38,151 nucleotides of DNA, taken from assembly GCA_905176665.1 (NCBI GenBank), contig CAJINA010000041.1, positions 1-38,151 on the forward strand, read 5' to 3'. The translations under genes and the position numbers were made by a program. The stretch comes from Olavius algarvensis Delta 4 endosymbiont. GTDB lineage: Bacteria; Desulfobacterota; Desulfobacteria; Desulfobacterales; CAJINA01. This document shows positions 18,478-26,547 of the stretch, in pieces (the stretch's first letter is position 1; every line of letters begins with the position of its first letter). The notes beneath the pieces were generated by a model. The model was not told the origin of the DNA, did no database searches, and saw only the letters and a list, made by a program, of their open reading frames with translations.

Positions 18478-18664
18478 GTAACGCCCTTGCTATTTAGGTG
18501 GGGCAGCACACTTTCCCTATCAAGAGGCCATGTGCCAACCGACCCTGTAGCTGCTGCGTTTAGTGGTTGTGAACAATCACCATGTGAATGTAATTTTTCA
18601 AATCTGCCTGTTAACCGGGATGATCCATCCCCGGAAAAATCCTGTCGCTGCACTTCAAGGGGTA

Positions 18665-18710
18665 AAGCCGCCCCTGTCTCCCCCTGCCATACCCACAACA
18701 GGGGCGGCTT
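18665..18710. terminator. 12-bp perfect inverted repeat after the chemotaxis operon
   Basis: AAGCCGCCCCTG at 18665-18676 is perfectly inverted at 18699-18710, with a 22-nt spacer. It begins 14 bp beyond the stop of the MCP gene (18724), where an operon terminator is expected. On the minus strand the stem is followed by TTTACCCC, a poor T-run, so termination may need Rho, or the stem may protect the mRNA 3' end. Confidence 0.6.
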
Positions 18711-18723
18711 CCCTCACACGCTT

Positions 18724-20583
18724 TTAAAAGTCCTTAAAGTCACCTTCGTCTTCATCCAGGGGGATGAGTTGTTCCGGAGACTGTTTTGAGGCGGCGGACA
18801 GCATTTTTGCGGACGGTGCCTCGTTGTTGGTAACAGCTGTTTGTGCGACGGTGAACTCGTCCCGGCGAACGTCGCTGTCAGCACCGGTTAATACCTTCAG
18901 ATCGTTTACAATGCCGCGCATCTGTTCGGCCTGGGCACTCATTTCCTCGGAGGCTGAGGCCGACTCTTCGGCACTGGCGGCATTTTGCTGGACGACCTTA
19001 TCCATTTCCACCACGGCGCGGTTGACCTGTTCGATCCCATCAGCCTGTTCACCTGAGGCGGCGGCGATTTCACTTACAAGCTCACCAACCTTGGCGGCGC
19101 TTTCAGAAACCTGAGTAAAGGCGTCATTGGTTGTTTCTACAAGGCCTGAGCCTTCACCGATTTTTTTAACCGTATCTTCGATTAAAACAGCGGTATCCTT
19201 GGCCGCATCGGCGGCCCGCATGGCCAGGTTGCGAACTTCGTCGGCCACCACGGCAAAACCGGCCCCGGCTTCACCGGCGCGGGCAGCTTCGACCGCCGCA
19301 TTGAGGGCCAGCAGGTTGGTCTGAAACGCAATCTCATCGATGGTTTTGATGATCTTGGAGGTTTCTTCACTCGCTTTGGAGATATCCGCCATTGAGGTAG
19401 TCAGGCGTCCCATGGAGTCATTGGCCGTGGTAACCACGTCCGATGCTTCCTTCATCAGGCCGTCGGCCTGGCCGGCATTGTCGGCGTTCTGCTTGGTCAT
19501 GGACGACATCTCTTCCAGGGACGCGGAGGTCTCTTCGATAGACGCCGCTTGCTCGCTGGTACCCCCGGCCAGCTGCTGGCTGGACGAGGAAACTTGGCCC
19601 GAGGCAGAAGCCACCTGTTCGGCACCATCATTCAGGCTGGAGATAGCCCGGTTCAATGGTTTGGTGATCGAACGGACCGCGAAGAATGCCAGAAGAATGC
19701 CGGCGGCCACGATGAAGCCGCAAAAGATATAGGCAAACGTGATGGTGGTGGCGGCATGCTCATCCGCTGCGTGAGTCCGCGCTTCAACCACTTCGTGGAT
19801 CTCAGTGGCGATGTGTTTGGCCAAAGTTTCGATGTCGTGGGCGGCCTGGCGCATGACCGGGTATTGTTTTTTCATGTCCATAATATTCTGGGCCAGCTGG
19901 GCAAAAACGGTTACATACCCCTTGGCGTGCTTGACGAGGTTCTGGCCGGCCGCGGAGTCAAAATTGCCGCTGTTGATCGCCGTATCGATTTTGTCGACAA
20001 CTTTACGGGATTTGGCCACGTATTTGTTGTCTTCACGCAGGATGAAATCCTTTTCGTGCCGCCGCATCATCAAGTAGTGAACCATTAAGGCGTCAGAGCC
20101 GATTGCTTTGATCGCCGTTTCCATCCCGTGCGCCTCCTTGCGCATGGCTCCCCGGATACCAGCGTCTTTATTGCCCTGGGCTTTGATCAGCGTCACGATC
20201 TGTTTGAACCCATTTTCGTAGGTGTCCTGGGCATCTGCGATTTTTTTACTCTCCGTTTCGATCTCGGTGAGGCCCAGGCGGCCGGCCATGACAGCCAGCT
20301 CCTCGGCCTCTTGGTGCAGTTTTTCGACAGCTTTATCCATTCTATCGAGATACTTATCCTGTTTGCGGGCGATAAAGTCCTTTTCATGGCGCCGGATGGT
20401 CAGCAGCGTGATCTGGATCTGGTCGGCAACCTCACCGATAGGGTCATAGGCTTTGATGAGATCGTCGAATTCATGGGTCACACCTTTAATTTGAAAAATA
20501 CCGCCGCCACTGAGGATCAGGACGAACAGAATCATGATTCCGAATGCGGCATAAAGTCTTTTCCCGATGGTTAAATTTTTCAT
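18724..20583 (-). CDS. Methyl-accepting chemotaxis protein with HBM-type sensor
   Basis: A 619-residue transducer: membrane segment at about 11-33, a periplasmic helical region of about 250 residues, a second segment at about 285-310, HAMP, then the cytoplasmic signalling rod with its tip [23 protein letters not shown] near 421. The periplasmic part holds two copies of an RRHEKDF helix (near 61 and 171), the pattern of helical bimodular (HBM) sensors that bind organic acids. The C-terminus ends in DFKDF, which fits the x-[HFYW]-x-x-[HFYW] tether for CheR. The ATG follows AAAAGGAG. It is co-oriented with the cheW-like gene 54 bp upstream. Confidence 0.92.
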   Translation of the reverse strand: MKNLTIGKRLYAAFGIMILFVLILSGGGIFQIKGVTHEFDDLIKAYDPIGEVADQIQITLLTIRRHEKDFIARKQDKYLDRMDKAVEKLHQEAEELAVMAGRLGLTEIETESKKIADAQDTYENGFKQIVTLIKAQGNKDAGIRGAMRKEAHGMETAIKAIGSDALMVHYLMMRRHEKDFILREDNKYVAKSRKVVDKIDTAINSGNFDSAAGQNLVKHAKGYVTVFAQLAQNIMDMKKQYPVMRQAAHDIETLAKHIATEIHEVVEARTHAADEHAATTITFAYIFCGFIVAAGILLAFFAVRSITKPLNRAISSLNDGAEQVASASGQVSSSSQQLAGGTSEQAASIEETSASLEEMSSMTKQNADNAGQADGLMKEASDVVTTANDSMGRLTTSMADISKASEETSKIIKTIDEIAFQTNLLALNAAVEAARAGEAGAGFAVVADEVRNLAMRAADAAKDTAVLIEDTVKKIGEGSGLVETTNDAFTQVSESAAKVGELVSEIAAASGEQADGIEQVNRAVVEMDKVVQQNAASAEESASASEEMSAQAEQMRGIVNDLKVLTGADSDVRRDEFTVAQTAVTNNEAPSAKMLSAASKQSPEQLIPLDEDEGDFKDF

Positions 20584-20637
20584 TTTTTTCTCCTTTTAGA
20601 TAAATTTTAAGATGATATCATTTAAACACGCATTGCT

Positions 20638-21150
20638 TTAGGCGGCTTGTTCCAGGACTTCGATCTCCTGCTCGTTCAGGACCTTGTCGATATCAAGCAG
20701 GACCTTGATACCGCCTTCCATTTTAGCCATTCCCATGATGTAGGCAGTGTCCACCTGCGTCCCGAAAGTGGGGGTGTTTTCGATATCTTCGGCCTGGATA
20801 TTCAGAACTTCGGAAACCGAATCGACGACAATGCCGATGAGAACGGTCCCACTCGTGCCTGAGATCTCCACTACGATGATGCAGGTCCGCTCGTTGTAGG
20901 TCTTTTCTGCCACCCCGAAACGCAGGCGCAGGTCAATCACGGGAATCACTTTGCCCCGCAGATTGATCACGCCCTTAACAAAATCGGGGGTTTGGGGAAC
21001 GGTGGTAACCGGCATCATTCCGATAATTTCCTTGACCTTCAGAATGCCGATTCCGTATTCCTCCCCGGCCATATTAAACGTCAGGTATTTTCCTTGGCGC
21101 GCCACCATGTTCTTAACCGTTTCATCGATGGTTTTTGCTTCCTCTGTCAT
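20638..21150 (-). CDS. cheW: CheW-like chemotaxis coupling protein
   Basis: A 170-residue CheW domain protein that links receptors to the CheA kinase. Visible are YLTFNMAGEEYGIGILKVKEIIG, the VPQTPDFVKGVINLRGKVIPVIDLR core and IVVEI/IGIVVDSVSEVLNI strands. It lies between the receiver-like gene and the MCP gene in one minus-strand operon. No CheA, CheR or CheB is in the window, so the partner kinase is encoded elsewhere. The symbol refers to the family; the genome may hold paralogues. Confidence 0.92.
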   Translation of the reverse strand: MTEEAKTIDETVKNMVARQGKYLTFNMAGEEYGIGILKVKEIIGMMPVTTVPQTPDFVKGVINLRGKVIPVIDLRLRFGVAEKTYNERTCIIVVEISGTSGTVLIGIVVDSVSEVLNIQAEDIENTPTFGTQVDTAYIMGMAKMEGGIKVLLDIDKVLNEQEIEVLEQAA

Positions 21151-21206
21151 TTCAAGTCTCCTCGTCTGATCATTTTTTGTGGTTCGGTATTCAACCAGTT
21201 GCTAAT

Positions 21207-21599
21207 TTAGACCGGTGCATATGCGGGCGTCGCTCCCGTACGTGTGCGGATATGCTCCAGGATCCTGGCAACGTCATCAAAATCGCCATCAGTATGACAA
21301 ATGGTGATGGGGCTGAGGGCGTAAGCCCGCTGCAGGGTTTCCTGGTCTGTTTCGGGAAAAATCAGGATCGATTTCAGATTGCGAATGAATTTATTTTCCA
21401 GCAGCTGGAGCAACTCCGCTTGGTTTCCCAGCAGGATCAGGGCGGCGTCCGGCCGGGTGCCGTTACTGGGCAGCACCCGTCCAATATTTTCCAAAGTGGT
21501 ATATTGGATCACATTGAACTTCTCCAGGTTGCCCTTCAACACCTCTTTTAATTGCGCCCGGCACGCCGCTTGCGGCGATAGATATAAATGAAGCTGCAT
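21207..21599 (-). CDS. Small receiver-like protein, function unknown
   Basis: About 130 residues. The alternation of strands and helices (MQLHLYLSP, NVIQYTTLENIGRVL, DAALILLGNQ, SILIFPETDQETLQRAYAL) looks like a degenerate CheY-type fold, but no acidic pocket or phospho-Asp is visible. I choose the ATG at 21599 because AAGGATGG lies just upstream; the ATG at 21614 has no ribosome-binding site. It is the first gene after the sigma-54 promoter and precedes cheW and the MCP gene, so a role in the same chemosensory system is likely. Confidence 0.6.
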   Translation of the reverse strand: MQLHLYLSPQAACRAQLKEVLKGNLEKFNVIQYTTLENIGRVLPSNGTRPDAALILLGNQAELLQLLENKFIRNLKSILIFPETDQETLQRAYALSPITICHTDGDFDDVARILEHIRTRTGATPAYAPV

Positions 21600-21649
21600 T
21601 TTCCATCCTTTCATACAAATATAGGTTATACGGTACTGGCAGATTACTA

Positions 21650-21665
21650 AGCACAGGACGTGCCA
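21650..21665 (-). promoter_or_regulatory. Sigma-54 (-24/-12) promoter of the chemotaxis operon
   Basis: On the minus strand it reads TGGCACGTCCTGTGCT. The -24 half is a perfect TGGCACG, the -12 half GTGCT differs from TTGCW at one base, and the GG and GC doublets are 12 bp apart as required. Transcription would start near 21639, about 40 bp before the ATG at 21599. It lies between an NtrC-type activator gene and the receiver-like/cheW/MCP operon. Confidence 0.8.
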
Positions 21666-21748
21666 GTGGCGGCAATATTAAATTAGTTTATTTATTACAG
21701 GATTTTAGGATTATTTGTAGCTGGACTGTGGAGGGTTTGGGGGCGGAG

Positions 21749-21791
21749 AGGTCCTGTTTCACAAGACCTGCGAGTCCTGCCACGGAGGACT
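21749..21791. promoter_or_regulatory. Two dyads upstream of the sigma-54 promoter (possible activator sites)
   Basis: AGGTC at 21749-21753 with GACCT at 21765-21769, and AGTCCT at 21773-21778 with AGGACT at 21786-21791. They lie about 110-150 bp upstream of the predicted start, a usual position for NtrC-type enhancer sites. The second dyad could instead be the terminator of the activator gene ending at 21822. Confidence 0.35.
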
Positions 21792-21821
21792 TTTGCGACC
21801 TAAAAAGTGTGAGTGTGGAAT

Positions 21822-23243
21822 CTATTTCGATTCGCGAAAACGCGGTGTATCGTACTTTTTAAGCAGGGCCAGGAGCCGGGACTTGGATAAACCGGAAATC
21901 TCACAGGCCTGTTTAATATTGCCGCCCGCACGACGCATGAGTGCCATCAGGTATGTTTGCTCAGCAGCTGCCATCTGTGTGTCCCTGTAATCCCGAATTG
22001 GAAGCAGGTTTCCATCTGAATCGTGCAAGTCGGAGGGCGTATCGGCCGTGCTGTCATAATCACCAAGCTGGCCCCTGATCTGCGGCAGGCGGATGGTTGG
22101 GGGGAGATGGATCGGATGCAGGGTCGGGCTGTCGCCGGCGGCCGACAGCGCATGGTCCAGGGCATTGAATAGCTCTCGAATATTACCGGGCCAGTTATAG
22201 GCCATCAAGGCCTCGTATAGGTCCGGCGAGCAGCCTTTCAGAGCATGCCCGCCATTGGTGTCACTGTATTGTTTGAGATGGTGCAGGGTCAGGTTCATGA
22301 TGTCCGATGGCCGTTCACACAACGCCGGCAGATGGATGGATAGAGAGCGCAGCCGGTATAACAGGTCCTGCCTGAAATTGTTCCCGGCAATCATTTGGTC
22401 GAGATCGCGGTTCGTGGCTGCTATCAGGCGAAAGTCGCTATGGACCTCCCTTACGCCGCCTACCGGGCGAAATCGATGTTCCTGCAAGACCCTTAGAAAT
22501 TTCTTTTGCGTGGTCGGCGGCAATTCACCCACTTCGTCCAAGAAAAGCGTGCCGCTTTCAGCCTGCTTGATCAGGCCCGCGCGTTTTTCGGTGGCCCCGG
22601 TGAAGGCCCCTTTCTCATGCCCGAACAATGAGCTTTCAATCAGGGATTCCGGCAGGGAGGCACAATCGACAACGATGAAAGGGCCATCGGTCCGGGCGCT
22701 GTTTCCATGAATAGCTCTGGCCGTTACCTCTTTTCCCGTACCGGTTTCACCGGTAATCAATACGCTGATATTATTGGCGGCAGCCTGGGCGACCAGTTCC
22801 AGCACAGTTTTCAGCGCCGGTGATTCACCTACAATGCCTTCCCGGGCCAACAACCTGGGCAGTTGCACCGCTTGTTTTTCATCGCGGTACTCGAGGGCCC
22901 GGGTTATGGACAAGATTACCTCGTTCGGATTCGGCGGTTTAGGAATGAAATCCCAGGCGCCATACTTGAACGCCAGTTCGGCGCCCTCGATGTTGCCGGT
23001 GCCGGTGATGATAATCACCTCGGGGGAGGACGGGGCCAATCGAATGTCAGCCAGGGCAGAGAGCCCGTTGCCATCCGGGAGTTCCAGGTCAAGCAGGACA
23101 AGGTCGAAATCGCCGGATCGGCTTTTAGCCCGGGCATCGCTTATGCTGTGGGCCATGCTGCCGGTGTGTCCCTGTTTCGAGATCAATTTGGTTAGAAACT
23201 GGCACAGCTGCCGGTCGTCATCCACTATCAGTACATTCGACAT
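21822..23243 (-). CDS. NtrC-family sigma-54 response regulator
   Basis: A 473-residue activator with three domains. The receiver (1-115) has phospho-Asp52 in LVLLDLELPDGNG. The AAA+ domain (about 135-365) has Walker A GETGTGKE, the sigma-54-contacting GAFTGA loop and LFLDEVGELP. The C-terminal Fis-type helix-turn-helix is GGNIKQACEISGLSKSRLLALL. The gene lies directly upstream of the sigma-54 promoter at 21650-21665, so the chemotaxis operon is the likely target. Its kinase is not adjacent. Confidence 0.92.
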   Translation of the reverse strand: MSNVLIVDDDRQLCQFLTKLISKQGHTGSMAHSISDARAKSRSGDFDLVLLDLELPDGNGLSALADIRLAPSSPEVIIITGTGNIEGAELAFKYGAWDFIPKPPNPNEVILSITRALEYRDEKQAVQLPRLLAREGIVGESPALKTVLELVAQAAANNISVLITGETGTGKEVTARAIHGNSARTDGPFIVVDCASLPESLIESSLFGHEKGAFTGATEKRAGLIKQAESGTLFLDEVGELPPTTQKKFLRVLQEHRFRPVGGVREVHSDFRLIAATNRDLDQMIAGNNFRQDLLYRLRSLSIHLPALCERPSDIMNLTLHHLKQYSDTNGGHALKGCSPDLYEALMAYNWPGNIRELFNALDHALSAAGDSPTLHPIHLPPTIRLPQIRGQLGDYDSTADTPSDLHDSDGNLLPIRDYRDTQMAAAEQTYLMALMRRAGGNIKQACEISGLSKSRLLALLKKYDTPRFRESK

Positions 23244-23430
23244 AGTTATCTCACGCGATTTTCGATTTTATCGCCATGCTTACAGCGGTCGCTAGTACTG
23301 AGGCGATAACAGGCCTTCTAATCATACTATGTAGTTCGAATTCGTCCAGCTCTTTCCGGGTAAACTCCCTTGAAAACCATTGCGAAGGATAATGGGGACC
23401 TCCGGCCGGATTGCGGTGAAGAATCCGGTT

Positions 23431-23853
23431 TTATTTAAAGGTCAGGGCGTCCAGACCGAACTTTTTCTTGACCTCTTCACGAAGCCACTGCTCTGCATCC
23501 GGCCGGGTTCGAAACACCATTGTTTCCCAATCGGTCTGAGCAAGCATAGTTTCAAACATGCGCGCTAGTCCGAAGGTGAGGTCTTTGCTGGCCACCATTG
23601 CCACAAAGGGATCCGGGTTGATTCGGGTGGCATCCAGGCAAAGTTGCACTACCTCTTCCAACTCGGGGTTGGAGAAATTTAGTCCCGTGATCTCCGAGAT
23701 ATCGAACAGAGAGTATCGGTACCGCCTGAAAGTCGCCGCATCCTGAGAGAGATGCACCTTGAGAGCATCAAGGTATTCCTCTCCTGTGAAATGTCCTTGG
23801 CACAGGATAATGTTGCCTTGGCCGCTATCAGTGTCTTTTATCGTCACCGGCAT
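23431..23853 (-). CDS. STAS/SpoIIAA-like small protein
   Basis: A 140-residue protein whose pattern resembles STAS/SpoIIAA-like domains: an N-terminal strand, NIILCQGHFTGEEYLDALKVHL, then YRYSLFDISEITGLNFSNPELEEVVQLCLDA and VAMVASKDLTFGLARMFETML, with MVFRTRPDAEQWLREEV closing it. The last part is typical of proteins annotated STAS/SpoIIAA-like. It lies 25 bp after the NtrC-type activator at 23879, so it is probably co-transcribed and may modulate it. The function is unknown. Confidence 0.6.
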   Translation of the reverse strand: MPVTIKDTDSGQGNIILCQGHFTGEEYLDALKVHLSQDAATFRRYRYSLFDISEITGLNFSNPELEEVVQLCLDATRINPDPFVAMVASKDLTFGLARMFETMLAQTDWETMVFRTRPDAEQWLREEVKKKFGLDALTFK

Positions 23854-23878
23854 ATTGATTGTTTCTCTTGGAGTGCTA

Positions 23879-25246
23879 TCAGCTTTCTCCGTATGCTTTG
23901 AGTTTACGCCGTAAGGTATTCAAACCAATTCCCAGCAGGCGGGCGGTTTTCGATTTATTCCGGTTTGTCTGGGAATAGATACTCAGGATGTGTTCCTGTT
24001 CAACTTGGGCCAGCGGTACGATCTCTGTTTGCAGGCCTTCATCCACGCAGGCGGCGGCCGTTCTGTTTTTAATGGAATCCGGCAGGTTGCGCTTGGTGAT
24101 GGGTTTGCCCTGGGCCAGGTTGGCCGCGGACTGGACGATGGATTTGAGCTCGCGCACATTGCCCGGGTATTCATATTCCACAAGGCAGCACATGGCATCC
24201 TGGTCCACTTGGATGGTGTCGCCGTTGCCGGTTGCATTCTTTAAAAACTTTTCGATCAGCAGGGGGATGTCCTCTTTTCTTTCGCGCAGGGGCGGCAGGT
24301 GCAGCCATCCGCCCCGGATCCGGTAGAACAGATCCTTGCGAAACTCACGGTGGGACATCAGCAGTTCCAAATTTTCATTGGTGGCGGCCACAAAGCGCAC
24401 GTCGGCCCTCTGGTTGCGGTTGGCGCCCAGTTTGATGAACTCGCCGTCCTGGAGAACGCGCAGCAGTTTGCCCTGGAGGTCCAGGGGCATGGTGCCGATT
24501 TCGTCCAGGAAGACGGTGCCGCCTTCGGTGTGTTCCAGGTAGCCGGTGCGGCCCTTTTCAGCGCCGGTGAAGGCGCCTTTGGTGTGGCCGAAAAATTCCG
24601 ATTCAAACAGGTTGGGGGAGACGGAGGCCATGTTAACCGGCGTAAACGTGAACTTGGAGCGGGGACTGGCGCAATGAATGGCCTGGGCCAGCAGTTCCTT
24701 GCCGGTGCCGCTTTCCCCGGTGAGTAAAATAGGAACGTCGCTCTGGGCGTGAAGTTCAGCCTCCTTGAGAATGCGCAGCATCTTGGGCGACTGGGTCACA
24801 ATGGGCTTGAACGTATCCGCATAGATCAGCCTGGGCAAGGAACCCTTTTTTTCGATGTCCAGGATGTCCAGCAGCCGCTTGCGCTCCAGGGCGCGGTTAA
24901 GGGCCAGAGCGAGTGTGTCGCTGGAGACGGGTTTGACCAGGTAGTCATAGGCGCCCTTGCGCAGGCACTCGACCGCCACGCTGGCTTCGTTCACAGCTGT
25001 AATCATGATGCATTCGGTGGTCGGGCAGGTGTTTTTAATGAGCTCGAGCAGTTCGATTCCTTCCATCTCCGGCATGGTCATATCGATCAGGGCGATATCC
25101 ACGCAGGTGCCCTTGGAGAAGGCCGCCGCAGCCTTGCGGGGGTTGACCTCCTGGCGCACGTTCGCATATCCGATTTTCTGCAGCTTGATTTTGAGGATGG
25201 CCATGAAATCGTCATCGTCGTCTACTAGAAGGATACTGCTGTTCAT
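23879..25246 (-). CDS. NtrC-family sigma-54 response regulator, likely controller of the met-hdr operon
   Basis: A 455-residue activator. The receiver has an Asp9-13 acidic pocket and phospho-Asp55 in IALIDMTMPEMEG. The AAA+ domain carries Walker A GESGTGKE, an intact GAFTGA and VFLDEIGTMP. The C-terminal Fis-type helix-turn-helix is NRNKSKTARLLGIGLNTLRRKL. The gene is divergent from the met-hdr operon, with 420 bp between the starts. That gap holds a sigma-54 promoter facing the operon and three similar palindromic boxes. I infer that this protein activates 25667-35033; the promoter and boxes are visible, the binding is not proven. Confidence 0.92.
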   Translation of the reverse strand: MNSSILLVDDDDDFMAILKIKLQKIGYANVRQEVNPRKAAAAFSKGTCVDIALIDMTMPEMEGIELLELIKNTCPTTECIMITAVNEASVAVECLRKGAYDYLVKPVSSDTLALALNRALERKRLLDILDIEKKGSLPRLIYADTFKPIVTQSPKMLRILKEAELHAQSDVPILLTGESGTGKELLAQAIHCASPRSKFTFTPVNMASVSPNLFESEFFGHTKGAFTGAEKGRTGYLEHTEGGTVFLDEIGTMPLDLQGKLLRVLQDGEFIKLGANRNQRADVRFVAATNENLELLMSHREFRKDLFYRIRGGWLHLPPLRERKEDIPLLIEKFLKNATGNGDTIQVDQDAMCCLVEYEYPGNVRELKSIVQSAANLAQGKPITKRNLPDSIKNRTAAACVDEGLQTEIVPLAQVEQEHILSIYSQTNRNKSKTARLLGIGLNTLRRKLKAYGES

Positions 25247-25360
25247 ATGACACCTTTAGTGGGGTTGGGGTCAAATCAATCCCGGGCTGAACAGGCAGGG
25301 TAGCTAAGCGGCAAGACCGGGTGTGATGGTAGCGCAGCAAGCCAGAAGAAATAGCACCCT

Positions 25361-25446
25361 GCCAAATTGGACCACGCCATTTTGGGACACCATACACTAT
25401 CTTAGTGTAATTACAAGTGGAAACTTATTAAGTGGGCCATTTTGGC
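25361..25446. promoter_or_regulatory. Three GCCA-WWT-TGG palindromic boxes (candidate activator-binding sites)
   Basis: GCCAAATTGGA (25361-25371), GCCATTTTGGG (25376-25386) and GCCATTTTGGC (25436-25446) share one palindromic pattern, with centres 15 and 60 bp apart. They lie about 140-220 bp upstream of the start expected from the sigma-54 promoter at 25558, fitting enhancer sites for the divergent NtrC-type regulator, and could also serve autoregulation. Nothing else is recognised in the rest of the 25247-25666 gap apart from the promoter. Confidence 0.5.
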
Positions 25447-25557
25447 ATAGCACCCCCAATTTTTACCGGCCCCGATTTTTTCAGACCAAGACCATATGAT
25501 TTTTTAACATGCTGAAAACATAACACTTTTCAATGGATTCCCATTCCCTATAAGGTC

Positions 25558-25572
25558 TGGCATACTGTTTGC
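25558..25572 (+). promoter_or_regulatory. Sigma-54 (-24/-12) promoter of the met-hdr operon
   Basis: The sequence TGGCATACTGTTTGC has a -24 TGGCA and a -12 TTTGC, with GG and GC 12 bp apart, as sigma-54 RNA polymerase requires. Transcription would begin near 25584, leaving a leader of about 80 nt before the ATG at 25667. Confidence 0.75.
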
Positions 25573-25666
25573 GAAGAAGGGTGGTGTTTTCATAGGTCCA
25601 CCCGTTATGCGCTTGCTCTTATAAAACTGTCTAAAGTCTTATCACACATAAACTAGGGGACCCACA

Positions 25667-26536
25667 ATGACGCTAAAAGCCAAAATAGATGAAGGAGGGT
25701 TTGCCATCCTGGCAGAGATGGAACCGCCCAAAGGGGTGGACGTCTCCAAGATGACCGAGAATGCCATTCGACTGAAAGGCCGGGTGGACGCGATGGTGGT
25801 ACCGGAGATGAGCAACGCCGTCATGCGCATGAGCGCTTTGGGCGGAGCGATGATCCTGCAATCCAAGGGACTCGAAACCGTCATTCAGGTCAATTGCCGC
25901 GACCGGAACCGAATTGCGCTGCAAGCCGACCTGCTGGCTGCCCATGGCTGTGGGATTGCCAATGTCATGGCCGTTACCGGTGAAGATCCGAGCTTTGGCG
26001 ATCAACACCAGGCCCGGTCGGTCTATGACATCGACTTGATGGAACTTCTGGGGGCCATCAGCACCCTTTGCCAGGGCAAGGACATGGCCGGGATCGAACT
26101 GGCCGGCGCGCCGGAATTCCTGGTCGGGTCGACCAGCGATGCCGGCGCCAAGGGCAAGTCCCTGGAGCTGGAATTGGAGGAGATGAAGAAGAAGGCCGAT
26201 GCAGGGGCCCGTTTTTTTATCACCCCGCCGGTTTTCGATGCGGCCGCCATAGCCCCATTCGTTAAAAAGGCCCAGGCGCTGCAGGTCGCCATTATCCCCA
26301 CGGTGGTTTTGCTCAAATCACTGGGGATGGCCCGCTACATGGCCAAGAATATGGGGCATATTGCCATGCCCGACGACTTGATCAGCCGGCTGCAGAAAGC
26401 CCCGGACAAGGTCAAGGAGTGCACTCTGATAGCGGCAGAAATCGTACGGGGGCTCAAGGAAGAAGGGTTCAGCGGCGTGATGATTGCCACCATCGGGTGG
26501 GAGCATAAACTGCCAGAAATTCTGGAAAGGGTATAA
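25667..26536 (+). CDS. metF: Methylene-tetrahydrofolate reductase, MetF type (copy 1)
   Basis: A 289-residue TIM-barrel flavoprotein of the 5,10-methylene-THF reductase family, which makes methyl-THF in the methyl branch of the Wood-Ljungdahl pathway. Visible are [14 protein letters not shown] (active-site Glu region), [37 protein letters not shown] and FFITPPVF, all MetF landmarks. There is no C-terminal extension, as in short bacterial MetF. The start follows AGGGGA. It is the first gene behind the sigma-54 promoter, and its stop overlaps the AAGGA site of hdrA 11 bp on. A second copy lies at 32186-33118. Confidence 0.88.
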   Translation: MTLKAKIDEGGFAILAEMEPPKGVDVSKMTENAIRLKGRVDAMVVPEMSNAVMRMSALGGAMILQSKGLETVIQVNCRDRNRIALQADLLAAHGCGIANVMAVTGEDPSFGDQHQARSVYDIDLMELLGAISTLCQGKDMAGIELAGAPEFLVGSTSDAGAKGKSLELELEEMKKKADAGARFFITPPVFDAAAIAPFVKKAQALQVAIIPTVVLLKSLGMARYMAKNMGHIAMPDDLISRLQKAPDKVKECTLIAAEIVRGLKEEGFSGVMIATIGWEHKLPEILERV

Positions 26537-26547
26537 GGACGGACAAC

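Noticed and set aside
18478..18560. TGGCAC motif on the minus strand as a sigma-54 promoter for the 18477 gene
   Set aside because: There is no GC doublet at the required 12-bp distance.
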